Source: Lunularia cruciata
Taxonomy: Eukaryota; Streptophyta; Marchantiopsida; Lunulariales; Lunulariaceae
Assembly: GCA_948567375.1 (NCBI GenBank)
Contig: OX419756.1
Location: 76,088,333-76,152,332, forward strand
Length of the DNA stretch: 64,000 nucleotides
Direction: 5' to 3'
In this document: in pieces, positions 43,143 to 53,736 of the stretch
Layout: each line of letters starts with the position of its first letter
Numbering within the stretch: position 1 is the first letter of the stretch
Position numbers and translations under genes: made by a program
Notes under the pieces: generated by a model
Databases searched by the model: none
What the model was told of the DNA's origin: nothing
What the model saw: only the letters and a program-made list of their open reading frames with translations

Positions 43143-45801
43143 ATGTCAAGTAATTTTCCTTCGCCATTGAAAAGTCGTCTTGCAGGTGATCGTAGGAAGG
43201 GAAAATAGAGTTGGAATTACGGTAGTGCATAAGGGAGAAGTTGCGAGAGTGAAATCAAGAGATAGTGAGAAGGCAAAAGAGATGGGGGGAGGAAAGAAGA
43301 ACTCTGAATTCGTAGTGAGAAATCATGCAATTCGGAGGTTAGACGTAATAGCTAAGATCGAAGTCTTGAGCCGACTTTGGATCATGTCTCTGGCATGGAA
43401 CTAGAATGTAAGCTTTCCAGGTTTCATGACATAAATCATCAAGAGCAAGTGTCTCGATGGACCCGAGGAAGAGGGGAAGAGAGGAAATCCGGCTTGCTGG
43501 ACAGAGTCGGATTGGAGACTCATACTCGGGAAGGAAGCAGGCTCAGAGCAGGGGGCCACATTCTTGGGAAAGGGAGAGATAGCTCAAGAGACCCAGGAGG
43601 TGAGAGATGCCTTCTCATCAAAGCGGACAAAGAATGGGTACAAAGTTGAGAGCTACAAAGATCCTATGAAGAAAGGAATCGTGAGTGCCCTGATGGCTAT
43701 CCTGAAGCCAAAGAGAACCACTTATGTGATGAAACACCAAGCGGTGTTCTTTCACAAGTTATTTGCATGAGAACCAATCAATTGGGCAAGGTGTTTCCAC
43801 GAGAGAACAAGGCAGATGGTGTGGAATTTGCGGGATAAGTCGCCTCCACACTACATTGTGCCATTTGCAGCACACTTCTACCTTGGGCTCAATTTGCTGA
43901 ACTCGGCAAAGCAAACTAGGATGGTGTTGCACTTCCATCCTGACTTGCAAAAAGAGGTCAACATCGAGGAGCAGCAATACATCTTGCAGATTAGGAGCAC
44001 CGACGACTACTACACAAAGATAGGGAAGAACGTGGAGGTCGCAATGAGCACCCCAAATATGAAGAAGAGGGGTCGGCAAGGTGACATTGAAGACATGAAG
44101 AAACCTTGGAAGACAAGGAGAGGCAACCCGAGGCGAGGTATGGTGGTGATCGAGTCGGAAGACAAAGACTCAGAAGGTGAGGCCGAGCTCAAGACTGAAA
44201 ACTCGGAACATGAGGAGGAGCCTGAGCTCATGTTGTAGAGTGGAGATACGAGTAGCGATAGCGATGAAGGGGGAGAAATGAGATTGGCGCCAGCGGCTGA
44301 AGAATACGAAGAAGAAGTGCAAGCAGAAATTGAAGCTGAAGATAATACACAGTTGGAAGACGCAGTAACTGTGCTCAAAGAGAAGAAGATCGCAATGCAG
44401 AGAAGAGTTCGCTCGAGACATAAGGCGAAGTGTGAAGCGTGGCCAAGTAAGGCAAAACACCAAGTAAGTGAAAGCTCCGGATTTGAGGTGTCAATTCCGA
44501 TACGACAATTGCAACGAAGAAGGCGAGTATTGGGAGAACAAGAAGTGAGACGAGAAATTACTCCGCGGGATGACGTAGTTGCCAGTAATGGAGTGGAGTA
44601 CCTGCGGGAGATTGTGTGCCTATTGTTGGTGAAGTTGGAGCACAAGAAGAAGGAAATGCAGTTGACATGTCTAGAAGTGAAGACTGTATTGCAGGTATTA
44701 GCGAGGTTAGAAGAAGAGAACTTGGAGTTGAAGAAGAGTCTAACCCGAGGTGAGGAGGAAAGGGAAGTGCTGCGAGTAGAGGCAATGGTAAGAAATCAGG
44801 TAATTGAAGACTTGAAGAGAGAAGTAAGTTATCAAGAGGATCTTGTGCAGAAGAGTAACATAGCAAGGGAGAGATAGGTAGCGGAGTATGAAATCTTGAA
44901 GTAGTAGTCTGCTGATTCAAGAGTAGAAGTTGTCCATGCTATGGCAAGGGTAGTAGCAAAGGATCAAGAGCTTGATAAGGTGATGGAGAGTGTCGAGGAG
45001 AAGAAGCAACTCTGGCAACGAGAGTTGGCGGCACAATACAGAGAAGAAGACCGATTACGAGAGTTACTTCGTAATCAAGAGGAGAGAATTGTACAGAAGG
45101 AGAAGGAGAAGGAGACGGTGAAAGCCAAGTTTGAGGCGGAGTTGGCAATGTACCGAGAGGATTGGCTCACAGATTGTGAACGTGAGAGGAAGACAAGGTT
45201 GTAGCCATTGAAGGAAATAGTCCTTCGAATGAACGCAATGTTAAGTACAGAGGCCAGCATTCGGATTGAGGAGACGAGGCTGCACAAGTTGAAGCTGTTG
45301 GTGCAGGAGACAAGGCAAAGACAAGTGAGGGATATAGATATGAATGCCTTGTTAATTAGTCTCAGAACTCATGTAGACAAAAAGATTTTAGAGGTAGAAG
45401 ATAATATTGCAATTAGATTAGACTTAGTGAAAATTGAGATAGAAAAGCATCGGAAAGATGTTAGAGCAAAACCCGAAGTAGATAACATAGGAGTACAAAT
45501 GTCTTTGGAGTTACCAGTGGAGACATTAGAGAAGAGTGGTTTGGGAGATAAAGAGTTAGATAGATTACCCACTAGTGGAATTTCAGATCAAGAAAGAGAA
45601 TTGCTGGATTTGGTAGATGAAGTAGAAGATACAAAACCCGAGGAAAAAGTAGTAGGAAGTAAGATTACTTCAGGTTCGGGTTTGAAAGCCAAGGAAGAAG
45701 TAGACACCAATTCGAGATTTGAAGAGGCAAATATGAAGAGGTGCATTGTCATTTCGGATCTACAGGTTAGAAGAGTTGTTGTAGAACGGTATAGTTGTTA
45801 G
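43143..45801 (+). pseudogene. Long coding region inside the giant LTR; acidic plus coiled-coil protein
   Basis: A region of about 2.6 kb is open over most of its length, with about half a dozen breaks. N-terminal part: basic, with KSRDSEKAKEMGGGKKNSEF and VRNHAIRRLDVIAKIEVL (43250-43370). Globular middle: NGYKVESYKDP, TYVMKHQAVFFHKLF and MVWNLRDKSPPHYIV (43630-43860), then VLHFHPDLQKEVNIEEQQYI (about 43925-43985). Acidic linker ESEDKDSEGEAELKTE (44150-44200). Then about 400 residues rich in Glu/Lys/Leu/Gln with heptads (VKLEHKKKEMQL, EEENLELKKS, AKDQELDKVMESVEEKKQLW), ending with the tail block LETLEKSGLGDKELDRLP (about 45520-45570). No known family recognised. The position resembles an extra gene of an LTR element, but it lies in the LTR itself. 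Confidence 0.8.
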
Positions 45802-46498
45802 AGCTGTTGATTTGTTCACTACTTAAGAGTGGCATTTGTAGTCAGATGTTGTTTAGTGCTCATTATTTCTGAGAATAGATAAAGCAAAGTGATGTGAAGC
45901 AATGCTTGTTGCTTGAGCTTGATTCCGAGTATCAACTTTGTGATTGTGTTTGTGAATGTTTGGAGAAATTCAAAGTGCAAGTCAGTGTGCTTGTTGGATG
46001 TTGGATTCCACAGCCTTGATCTTCATTTTGTGTGTTTGATCCTGAGTGAAGTGCAATCAAAGCAATACCTTGACAGATCTAAGAGGAATTGTAGTGTTGG
46101 TAGTATTCTGCATTTGTGAGTACAGTGCGAGGTTGATGTGAAGCAATTTTGATCAAGGAAGTTGTGCCTTCTATGGAAGGGTGGAACACAATTCTGAGGC
46201 GAAGTCGTTTTGCAGTGAAGTGCCGTTTTTGGGAGAGCCTGAATCATCACAATCAAGATTGTTTGGAAAGAATTGAAAGACTTGTGATTAAGGAGTGTTA
46301 ATTTGTGATAAGATTGCGAATCAGTGCTTGTTACTCTCTTCTGGGTGTGGTTTCTACCTGAGAGATTAAAGACGCAACCAAGAAGAATTACATTGTCATT
46401 GTTTGACTTTGTATTTGGAAATTTCTGACTTGTATCTCTTCGGGAACAAACTTTACTTACCTGATTACCGCAAAAAAGATATTTGCCGGGTTGTCACA

Positions 46499-47738
46499 AT
46501 AGGATGCGCTTGATTGGCATCACCACTTGGAGTCCATCCAGGTGGTTTACTTGGAGTCCATCCAGGTGAGCATGGTCTACTTGGGATGCAACTAGAGGAC
46601 GTTTGGAGCTTGCAGCCAGACCAAAGAGAGTTTTCCATGCTGAGGTTGGGACCTCTAGTGGTTAGAGCCATGACACTACTACTCCCAAGGGTCCAATATA
46701 GCAGCCAGTTAGTACGTCTTCCACTCCTATGATAGTTATAGAGGATACTTGGGAGCTAGATCTTGAAACAAAGCTTACAAGAGAGGAAAGATAGAGGGTT
46801 TGGAGGTTCTTGAGGAGCTTCATGAGTTGTTTTGCCTTCTATATGAAGGATTTGTGTGCTCTGAAAGGACTTGGTATATGGATTGAGTTGATTAGCAATA
46901 CACCAATTTTATGACGTCCCTATTGATATAGTGACATGGAGAGAGTATTGATTTAGAGCTTGAGTAGAGACCTTTTTGAGGCTGGTTTTGTGGAGATTTC
47001 ACATGGAGAATATGCATCAGCTAAAGTGATGCCAGCCAAGAAGGATATGCATGGCAACTACATAGATAGGCAGATGTGTAGAGATTACCATCCTATCAAC
47101 CAATAGATTAGGGCTGATGAATATGCCATGCCTACACCAGAGGAGATCTTTGGGATGTGATTGGGCATGCAAAGGTCTTCAATACTTTGGATCTTCAAGC
47201 AAGATATCATCAATTGCCAATCAAGGAGGAAGATATGTCCAAGATAACATTTTGGGCTACTAATCCTCACGATAAGGATGTGTTATATCAATGGAAGTCC
47301 TTACCATTTGGGTTAAAAAGTGCTCCTACTGAGTTCCAAAGGATCATGGACAAGATTCTAGTTGAATTGGATTTTGCTCGGTGCTATATTGATGATAGTT
47401 TTGTATATAGCACTACTATGGAGGAGCATGAGAGACATTTGTTGGAAGTGTTTGAGAGGTTGAGATCTCATGGAGTCAAATTACATCCTAGGAAGTGTAG
47501 GTTCTTGCATGAGTAGGTTGAGTTTTTGGGTCACACTATCTACCTTGGAGGACCTAGTATTCAGCAGACCAAGGTAGAGGCTATTGCATGTATTCCTCAG
47601 CCTATATATGTGAGAAGAAAACAATCATTCCTTGGGTTGGAAAACTTCTATTGCCACTATGTTAGAGGATTTAGTGCCATTGCCAAGGCCTTCACAAAGC
47701 TGACAAGCTTACACATGAGTGGTGTTTGGGAGATGAGC
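46499..47738 (+). pseudogene. pol: F1: RT region
   Basis: It continues the methyltransferase-RT linker after the solo LTR. RT blocks: VFNTLDLQARYHQLPIKEED (47170-47235), LYQWKSLPFGLKSAPTEFQR (about 47280-47340), CYIDDSFVYS (about 47385-47412), FERLRSHGVKLHPRKCRFLH (about 47450-47510), then the connection LGLENFYCHYVRGFSAIAKA (about 47630-47690). It is joined to J2 at 47739, after which this pol is not seen in the window. Best preserved RT of the F lineage here. Confidence 0.82.
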
Positions 47739-48439
47739 TGTAACACCCATTTGTGAATGTGTGTGGTATTGTGATATTTAGCTTGGTATTACAAGTACTT
47801 GAGAGATTTTATTTATACAGAGATAAAGGATGGTTCTACATTAGTCAAGATTAGCTAAATTTAGTCAAAGCTAAGGTAGAGAGGACCTTACTTTAGAGGC
47901 CAATGTGGAAAAGTGGAAAAGATGAGCACCACTATTTTGGATTCTAGTGTGTTGACTTTGGTATTATTCCTAGGTGTTTGGCTTTGAGGAAAGAGTTGAG
48001 AACTCTTGGGCCCGCAAGCCTTTTTGTTTTGGATTCTTCTTTAGTCCAAGGATAGCCCATGTGAAGGAATCCTTGACTTAATGGTTGGGTCAAGATGAGA
48101 TCACATGCTAGTGGAATATGCCCATGTGAAAGGATATTCCTTTCTACTCTTTAACTTTACTTGACTTTTAGTCTAGTAACTTGAGTTACTGCAGTAATTA
48201 GTAACTTTGGCATGTAACTATTTTACAACTATATAAACAAGGGGTGAGGAGGTACTCATCATCCTTTCATTTGCAACTATCTCTCTTTCATTGAGTTCTC
48301 TAGTGAGCAATGTCTTGAGTCTTGGAGTGTTAGCCTTGGAGGAGTATGATGGAGTTGGGGTTCCTTGCCTTCTTAGTTCATGGTGCGCTACCATAATAGT
48401 CATCAGAGGTTCATCCTAAGTGAGAGACAGGCTAGCTCA
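47739..48439 (+). repeat. J2: LTR-like repeat, possible 5' LTR of element D
   Basis: It starts TGTAACACCCATTTGTG and matches J1 (35063-35755) throughout. The TATA box TATATAAA lies at 48230-48237. It interrupts the F1 RT region. The gag of D begins about 1 kb downstream on the same strand, so J2 may be its 5' LTR, but I see no standard primer site after it. Confidence 0.65.
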
Positions 48440-48440
48440 T

Positions 48441-49476
48441 AGGTCTTGTTGGCAACTCTCACAATATGAAACAAAATCTTGAACTTTGCATGCCATATTG
48501 GACTACCACCATTGTTTTTGTAGGGTACTCAAGGTATATCAATATGCAAGTGAGCATTCTTGAGTAGGGAGTTATGAGTTTTTGAAGTGAGGGGGTGGTT
48601 TTTAGACCAAATCTAAAATATGTGTGCTGAATAGAAAGGTGTCTAGGCCATTGGCTTGATGAAATGATCTGAAATTTTGCAGGGAGGGACATCCTAGAGT
48701 TGTGATCAAGTGTGCAAAATTTCAGAGGACTATAACATACAAGTTGAGAGATCTCAAAGAAATTGTGAGGAAGGATCAATTCTACATAGTGGAGATCTCA
48801 TGCATGAGAAGTTTGAGAGCAACAAAAAGCATGTTTGAGTGTTTAGATTCATCTTGGGAACATGGAGGGTCACCAAGAGTGGAAATTGAGACTATGCAAG
48901 GTTCCCAAAGGGTTTGAGTGCTTTCTATGTGGAGAGAAGGGACATAAGGCAAGTTCATGTCCATTGACCTTTGAGAGCAAGAGATTGAGGGAAAGGAGAG
49001 GCTTACTTGACTTGGGTTTGCATGTTGGACCTTCTTCACCAAGATTGGGAGGGAGAAGATCTAAGACCAAGGAGTTGTGTGATGTTTGTGGAGTTGAAGG
49101 ACTTCTAAAAGGACATCCAAAAGGACATGAGTGTAGTGGAGTAAAATCACTTTTGGAGACTTTGGTGAAGGATGTTGGAGAGAGAGTCTTAGTACAGCTA
49201 CAGAAATACTATCACCTTCATCAACTAGTTCTCAAGATTAGTGATGGAGATAATCTTTCAACTTATGGATAAACTATCCATGAGAGTTAGATTAATATGC
49301 ACTCTAGGATTTGATGTTGCTATAGAAATCTTGGAGCAACCTGAACCTTTTGTGTTCCCTAGAGTGGATTATTCTCAGATGGTGTTAGTTATGTATATAT
49401 TCTATTAGTAATAGAGTGAGAGAAAAAAAAAGAGAAAAAAAAATTTGAGAGAAAAGAAAGATAGTGAGGGGTTAAG
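48441..49476 (+). other. Leader region before the gag of D
   Basis: It lies between J2 and the D gag. It contains the CCHC reading frame at 48862-49272 and a purine-rich, nearly A/G-only stretch (about 49410-49476) just before the gag ATG. No LTR copy or tRNA-like primer site was identified. Confidence 0.5.
48862..49272 (+). pseudogene. Small zinc-knuckle reading frame upstream of the D gag
   Basis: The frame encodes 136 residues. A CCHC knuckle CFLCGEKGHKASSC lies near residues 20-33, and a second Cys/His cluster, CDVCGVEGLLKGHPKGHEC, near 73-91, with a basic spacer between. The D gag has its own knuckle farther on (about 51101-51150), so this is either a separate leader product or a remnant of another gag. 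I do not recognise it as a host protein. Neighbouring frames carry nothing better. Confidence 0.5.
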
Positions 49477-51260
49477 ATGGGAAAACTTACGGTTTTCTTT
49501 GGCAAGGATGGAGAAGATGTGGAGGTCTTTGTGAGAGACTTCAAGAGAGCTTGCATAGGAAACAATGAGAGGAGGAAGAATGAGTGGGTCTCATTATTAC
49601 CATATTTCATTGAAGATGCAGCACTTACATGGTATGAGTCAGAATACCAAAAGAGAGAGAGGAGAGATGGAGAAGAAGAGTCTTGGGAGACTTTGACTTT
49701 AGCACTCATTGAGAAATTTTTGCCTGATGAGAGTTATGAGAGATTGATGAGTGAGGTAAAATTTCTCAAACAAGGAGATGGAGAGAAAGTGAGAGTCTTT
49801 GTGGAAAGAGTGGAAAAGTCAGAGTCCAGATTTTGCATAGTATTGAGGAAGGGTGGGGATGATGTGGAGACCACAATGATTGGCATAGGAGCCATGCCCA
49901 CCAAGAATATTTTTGGAAGATTGAGACCACAAATTAGAAGCAAAGTGAGATATGAGAAACCTTCTTCCAAGGTTGAAGCTATCAAGATCACAATTCGTAT
50001 GGAGGAGAGTTTGGAAGAGGATGAGAGTGATTTGGTGGTGAAGAAGGTTGTGCATCCTCCTCAAGGCTACAAGTATGGTGGAACTTTTGATACTTTGGTG
50101 GCAAAGGTTTCACCACAAGTAGTAGTTGCTCCAGTTTAAAGATCAAAAGATCAAAAGATCCACTTCAAACCATCACAGAACAACTTGCGGATCTCAAGAC
50201 CAATGTGGTGCAACTATGGGAGAAGAGAGAGGTGGATCAGAATGTAGGGAGAGGGCATAGGAGTTATGGAAACTATCCATATAGAGGAGGCCAACCAGCC
50301 AACAATTATAATGACAGAAATTGTTTGCAATGTAGAGCTTGCATAGGAAACAATGAGAAGAGGAAGAATGAGTGGGTCTCATTATTACCATATTTCTTTG
50401 AAGATGCAGCACTTACATGGTATGAGTCAAAATACCAAAAGAGAGAGAGGAAAGATGGGGAAGAAGAGTCTTTGGAGAGTTTGACTTCAACACTCATTGA
50501 GAACTTTCTTCCAGATGAGAGTTATGAGAGATTCATGAGTGAAGTTATCTTTCTCAAACAAGGAGATGGAGAGAAAGTGAGAGTCTATGTGGAAAGAGTG
50601 GAAAAGTTAGAGTCCAAATTTTGCATAGTGTTGAGAGAAGGTGGGGATGATGTGGAGACTACAATGATTGGCATAGGGGCCATGCTCACCAAGAATTTTG
50701 TGGGAGGGTTGAGACCACAAATTAGAAGCAAGGTGAGATATGAGAAACCTTCTTCCAAGTTTGAAGCTATCAAGATTGCAATTCGTATGGAGGAGAGTTT
50801 GGAAGGAGATGAGAGTGATTTGGTGGTGAAGGAGGTTGTGCATCCTCCTCAAGGCTACAAGTATGGTGGAACTTCTGATACTTTGGTGGAAAGGGTTGCA
50901 CCACAAGTAGTAGTTGTTCCAATTCTTGCACCTCCACCAAAGGATCCACTTCAAACCACACATAACAATTTACGAATCTCAAGGTCAATGTGGTGCAACT
51001 ATGAGAGAAGAGAGAGGTGGATCAAAATGTAGGGAGAGGGCCTAGGAGTTATGGAAACTATATAGAGGAGGTCAACCAGCCAACAATTTCAATGATAGGA
51101 ATTGTTTTGGTTGTGGAGGAAGAGTCCATATCCAAAGGAATTGCCCAAATTCCACTTACCATGGAGGAAGGGGTTATGAGGGAGCCAATAGAGGGAAAGA
51201 GGGTGGTAATGAAACCCAAGTGGCTCCTATCCAAACAAAGGTAAGGGGATAGCATCCATA
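49477..51260 (+). pseudogene. gag: Gag of element D, with an internal tandem duplication
   Basis: MGKLTVFFGKDGEDVEVFVR opens the gag, followed by the capsid core (FIEDAALTWYESEYQKRERR; LIEKFLPDESYERLMSEVKF; FLKQGDGEKVRVFVERVEKS) and the block RPQIRSKVRYEKPSSKVEAI. All of this occurs twice, in 49547-50335 and 50336-51117. After the second copy comes a CCHC knuckle CFGCGGRVHIQRNC (about 51101-51150). The family normally has one copy. Several breaks. Confidence 0.85.
49547..51117 (+). repeat. Tandem duplication of about 789 bp within the D gag
   Basis: GAGCTTGCATAGGAAACAAT starts both copies (49547 and 50336). The copies run in register to about 50335 and 51117, with well over 90% identity by eye. 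The first copy ends just before the zinc-knuckle coding sequence, which only follows the second. Confidence 0.9.
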
Positions 51261-52960
51261 GATGAGGTGGAGAGCAAGTATGAGAAGAGAGAGTGCTCAA
51301 ACTCCAAGAGTCTTAATTTGGAGCTTTTGGCACAAGAGAAGAAGAGAGCTTGTTTTGCAGAGGATGTTCACTCTTCTCAAGGATTTACTCCAAGCAAGGG
51401 TACTCCTATGTCTACTAGGAGCACTCGCACCTCAGCACCATCAATAACAAAGACTCCAAGGAAGAAGTTGGGGATGGAGGATTTCTTGATTTCAAAGCAA
51501 CAGTGGAACTACAATGTGTTGGAGGATGTTGGTAGTCACAAGCCTAACATCACAGTGGGCCAATTGATTGCTTTGAACCCTACCTTGAGAAAGGAGCTTA
51601 GAGGTGGTTTTAGTTCTACAAGGAGCAAGAAGAAGAAGAAGGCAAAGCTCTAGCATCAATGGGAGTGGTGGATGCCAAGCCAGCACCATGGGAGGCTTGT
51701 GAATATACCTCCAAGATTGATGTTTGAGTGAATGGTCACAACATCAAGGATGCATTGGTTGATGGAGGATCAGCAGTAAATGCCATGTCAGAAAGGTTGA
51801 TGAAGAAGTTGGGTATGATATCTTCAAGTCCTTCAACATTTGTGGTGAGCATGGCAAACAAGCAACAAGTTCAACCAGTACGGGTGATGGATAGAGTGGT
51901 AGTTTTAGTTATGGGAGTTCAAAATCTCATGACTTTCCAAGTCTTGAAGGATTCAAGCTATGACTTACTTCTTGGGAGACCATGGTTGAGAGCAACACAC
52001 ACAATTGATCAATGGCACAAAGGGTACTTGAGGATTGGGCCATCAAACCATAAAGTCACAGTTCTTGTGACTAACACCACCAACACTTCACATTCAGATA
52101 CACCATCTTGTGATTATTGGGAAATAGATTCTAAAGAAGGAGCTTCAGGTGTGGACACAAGCATGGAAGAGGAGACTTCCATGAAGGAGGATGAATTTGA
52201 ATCTAATTCAGATGTGTATCCTTTGTGTGCTATGGATTTTTCACCTAAGCCAAAGGTTTTGAAAGACCTAGATAAATCACCATTGACACTTGAGGAGGTA
52301 GAGAGAAGGTTAGCTACCCTCAAGTATGGCCCAAATGTTACCAGGGAGGAGAAGGTGAGATTTGAGGAGATTTTCCGCAACTTCATCAATGTTTTTGCTT
52401 TCAGTTACAAGGATTTGAAGGAAGTCACCTTGGAGGAGCACAAGATAGAGGTGGAGTCACATGCAAGACCAATCCGCCAAAAACAATGTTGCATTAGCCC
52501 ACCAATATCTTTGGTTGTGAAGGAGGAGATTGATAAGCTCAAGGAGGCTGGATTTATCTTTGAGGTAGAGAATTCAGAATGGGTGTCTCCAATTGTCATT
52601 GTGAAGAAAAAGAATGGCAAGCTTTGGGTATGTGTGGATTACAAGAAGCTCAATGTTGTTACCAAGAAGGAATACTACCCATTGCCAGTCATTGATAAGA
52701 TCTTGGAGGAGGTTGCAAGTCATGAGAGGTACATTTTTGGAGATGGTTATAGTGGATATAACCAAATCAAGATTGCACCAGAGCATCAACAACTCACCAC
52801 ATTCACCACACCTTGGGGACCTTACACTTTCAAGGTCATGCCTTTTGGGCTTTGCAATGCTCCAACCACATTTCAATGGTTCATGAACAAGGTATTTGAA
52901 TCTTTCATTAGGAAATCTGTGAGAGACTTCATTGATGACTTTTGTGTCTATGGGAGCAAG
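51261..52960 (+). pseudogene. pol: Pol of element D: linker, protease, RT (cut by element C)
   Basis: Protease is read around NGHNIKDALVDGGSAVNAMS (51727-51790), with the DGGS active-site motif, and SYDLLLGRPWL (about 51956-51990). RT follows: EEIDKLKEAGFIFEVENSEW, WVSPIVIVKKKNGKLWVCVD, YKKLNVVTKKEYYPLPVIDK (52520-52705), PFGLCNAPTTFQWFMNKVF (about 52840-52900) and the catalytic block VRDFIDDFCVYGSK (about 52920-52960). It is interrupted exactly at 52960 by element C. The RT resembles the non-chromovirus (Tat/Athila-side) type. Long open stretches, so fairly recent. Confidence 0.85.
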
Positions 52961-53626
52961 TGTGACAACCCGGCAAATATTACTTTTGCGGTAATCGGGT
53001 AAGTAAACTTTGTTCCCATAGAGATACGAGTCAGAATTGGTCAAATACAAAGCAAAGTAACACTTTAGTTCTTCTTGGTTGCGTCTTTAATCTCTTAGGT
53101 AAACCACACCCAGAAGAGAGTAACAAGCACTGACTCGCAGTCTTGTCACAAATTAACACTCCTTAATCACAACTCCATCAAATCTTGCCAAACAATCTTG
53201 ATTGTGATGATTCAAGCTCTCCCAAAAATGGCACTTCACTGCAAAATGACTTTGCCTCAGAATTGTGTTCCACCCCTCCACCAAACGCAGAACTTCCTTG
53301 ATCAAAATTGCTTCACATCAACTTTGCATTGCACTCACAAATGCAGAATACTACCAACACTGCAATTCCTCTCAGATCTGTCAAGGCATTGCTTCGATTG
53401 CACTTCACTCAAGATCAAACACACAGAATGAAGATCACGGTTGTGGAATCCAACATCCAACAAGCACACTGACTTGCACTTCAAATTTCTCCAAACACTC
53501 ACAAACACAATTGCAAAGTTGATACTCAGAATCAAGCTCAAGCGACGAGCACTGCTTCACAACACTTTGCTTTATCTATTCTTAGAAATAATGAGCATTG
53601 AACAACAATTCTCTGCGAATGCCACT

Positions 53627-53636
53627 CTTAAATAGT
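53627..53636 (-). promoter_or_regulatory. Conserved TATTTAAG block of the C LTR
   Basis: The minus-strand context is CACTATTTAAGAGTGGC, about 100 bases past the tail of the coding region and about 670 bases before the LTR end. It is conserved among the family LTRs; the candidate genomic RNA promoter. Confidence 0.5.
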
Positions 53637-53736
53637 GAACAAATCAATAGTTCTAACAACTATACCGCTCTACAACAACTCTTCTAACCTGCAGATCCGA
53701 AATGACAATGCACCTCTTCATATCTCAAAATTGTAA

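Larger units (their letters stand above)
42732..46498 (+). mobile_element. Solo giant LTR (3.77 kb) with perfect target duplication
   Basis: It begins TGTGGTGCCCACA and ends CGGGTTGTCACA, with ATAGG at 42727-42731 and 46499-46503. The unoccupied site is visible in F2 near 31263-31275 (GTGTAGGATGGGC). It has no internal region. This copy is the cleanest proof that the LTR is about 3.77 kb and contains the long coding region. Landmarks: TATA box at 43113-43122, coding region 43143-45801, promoter-like block near 45816, LTR end 46498. Confidence 0.95.

Noticed and set aside
43143-45801. Host coiled-coil (kinesin- or myosin-tail-like) gene
   Set aside because: The same coding region recurs in several LTRs at the same distance from the LTR ends, between target duplications, so it belongs to the repeat. 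The Glu/Lys/Leu richness alone would give false coiled-coil matches.
35063-48439. J1 and J2 as the two LTRs of one element enclosing F1
   Set aside because: Bases flanking the outer ends (TTTAA and about TAGGT) do not match, no primer site follows J1, and J2 cuts into RT instead of following integrase.
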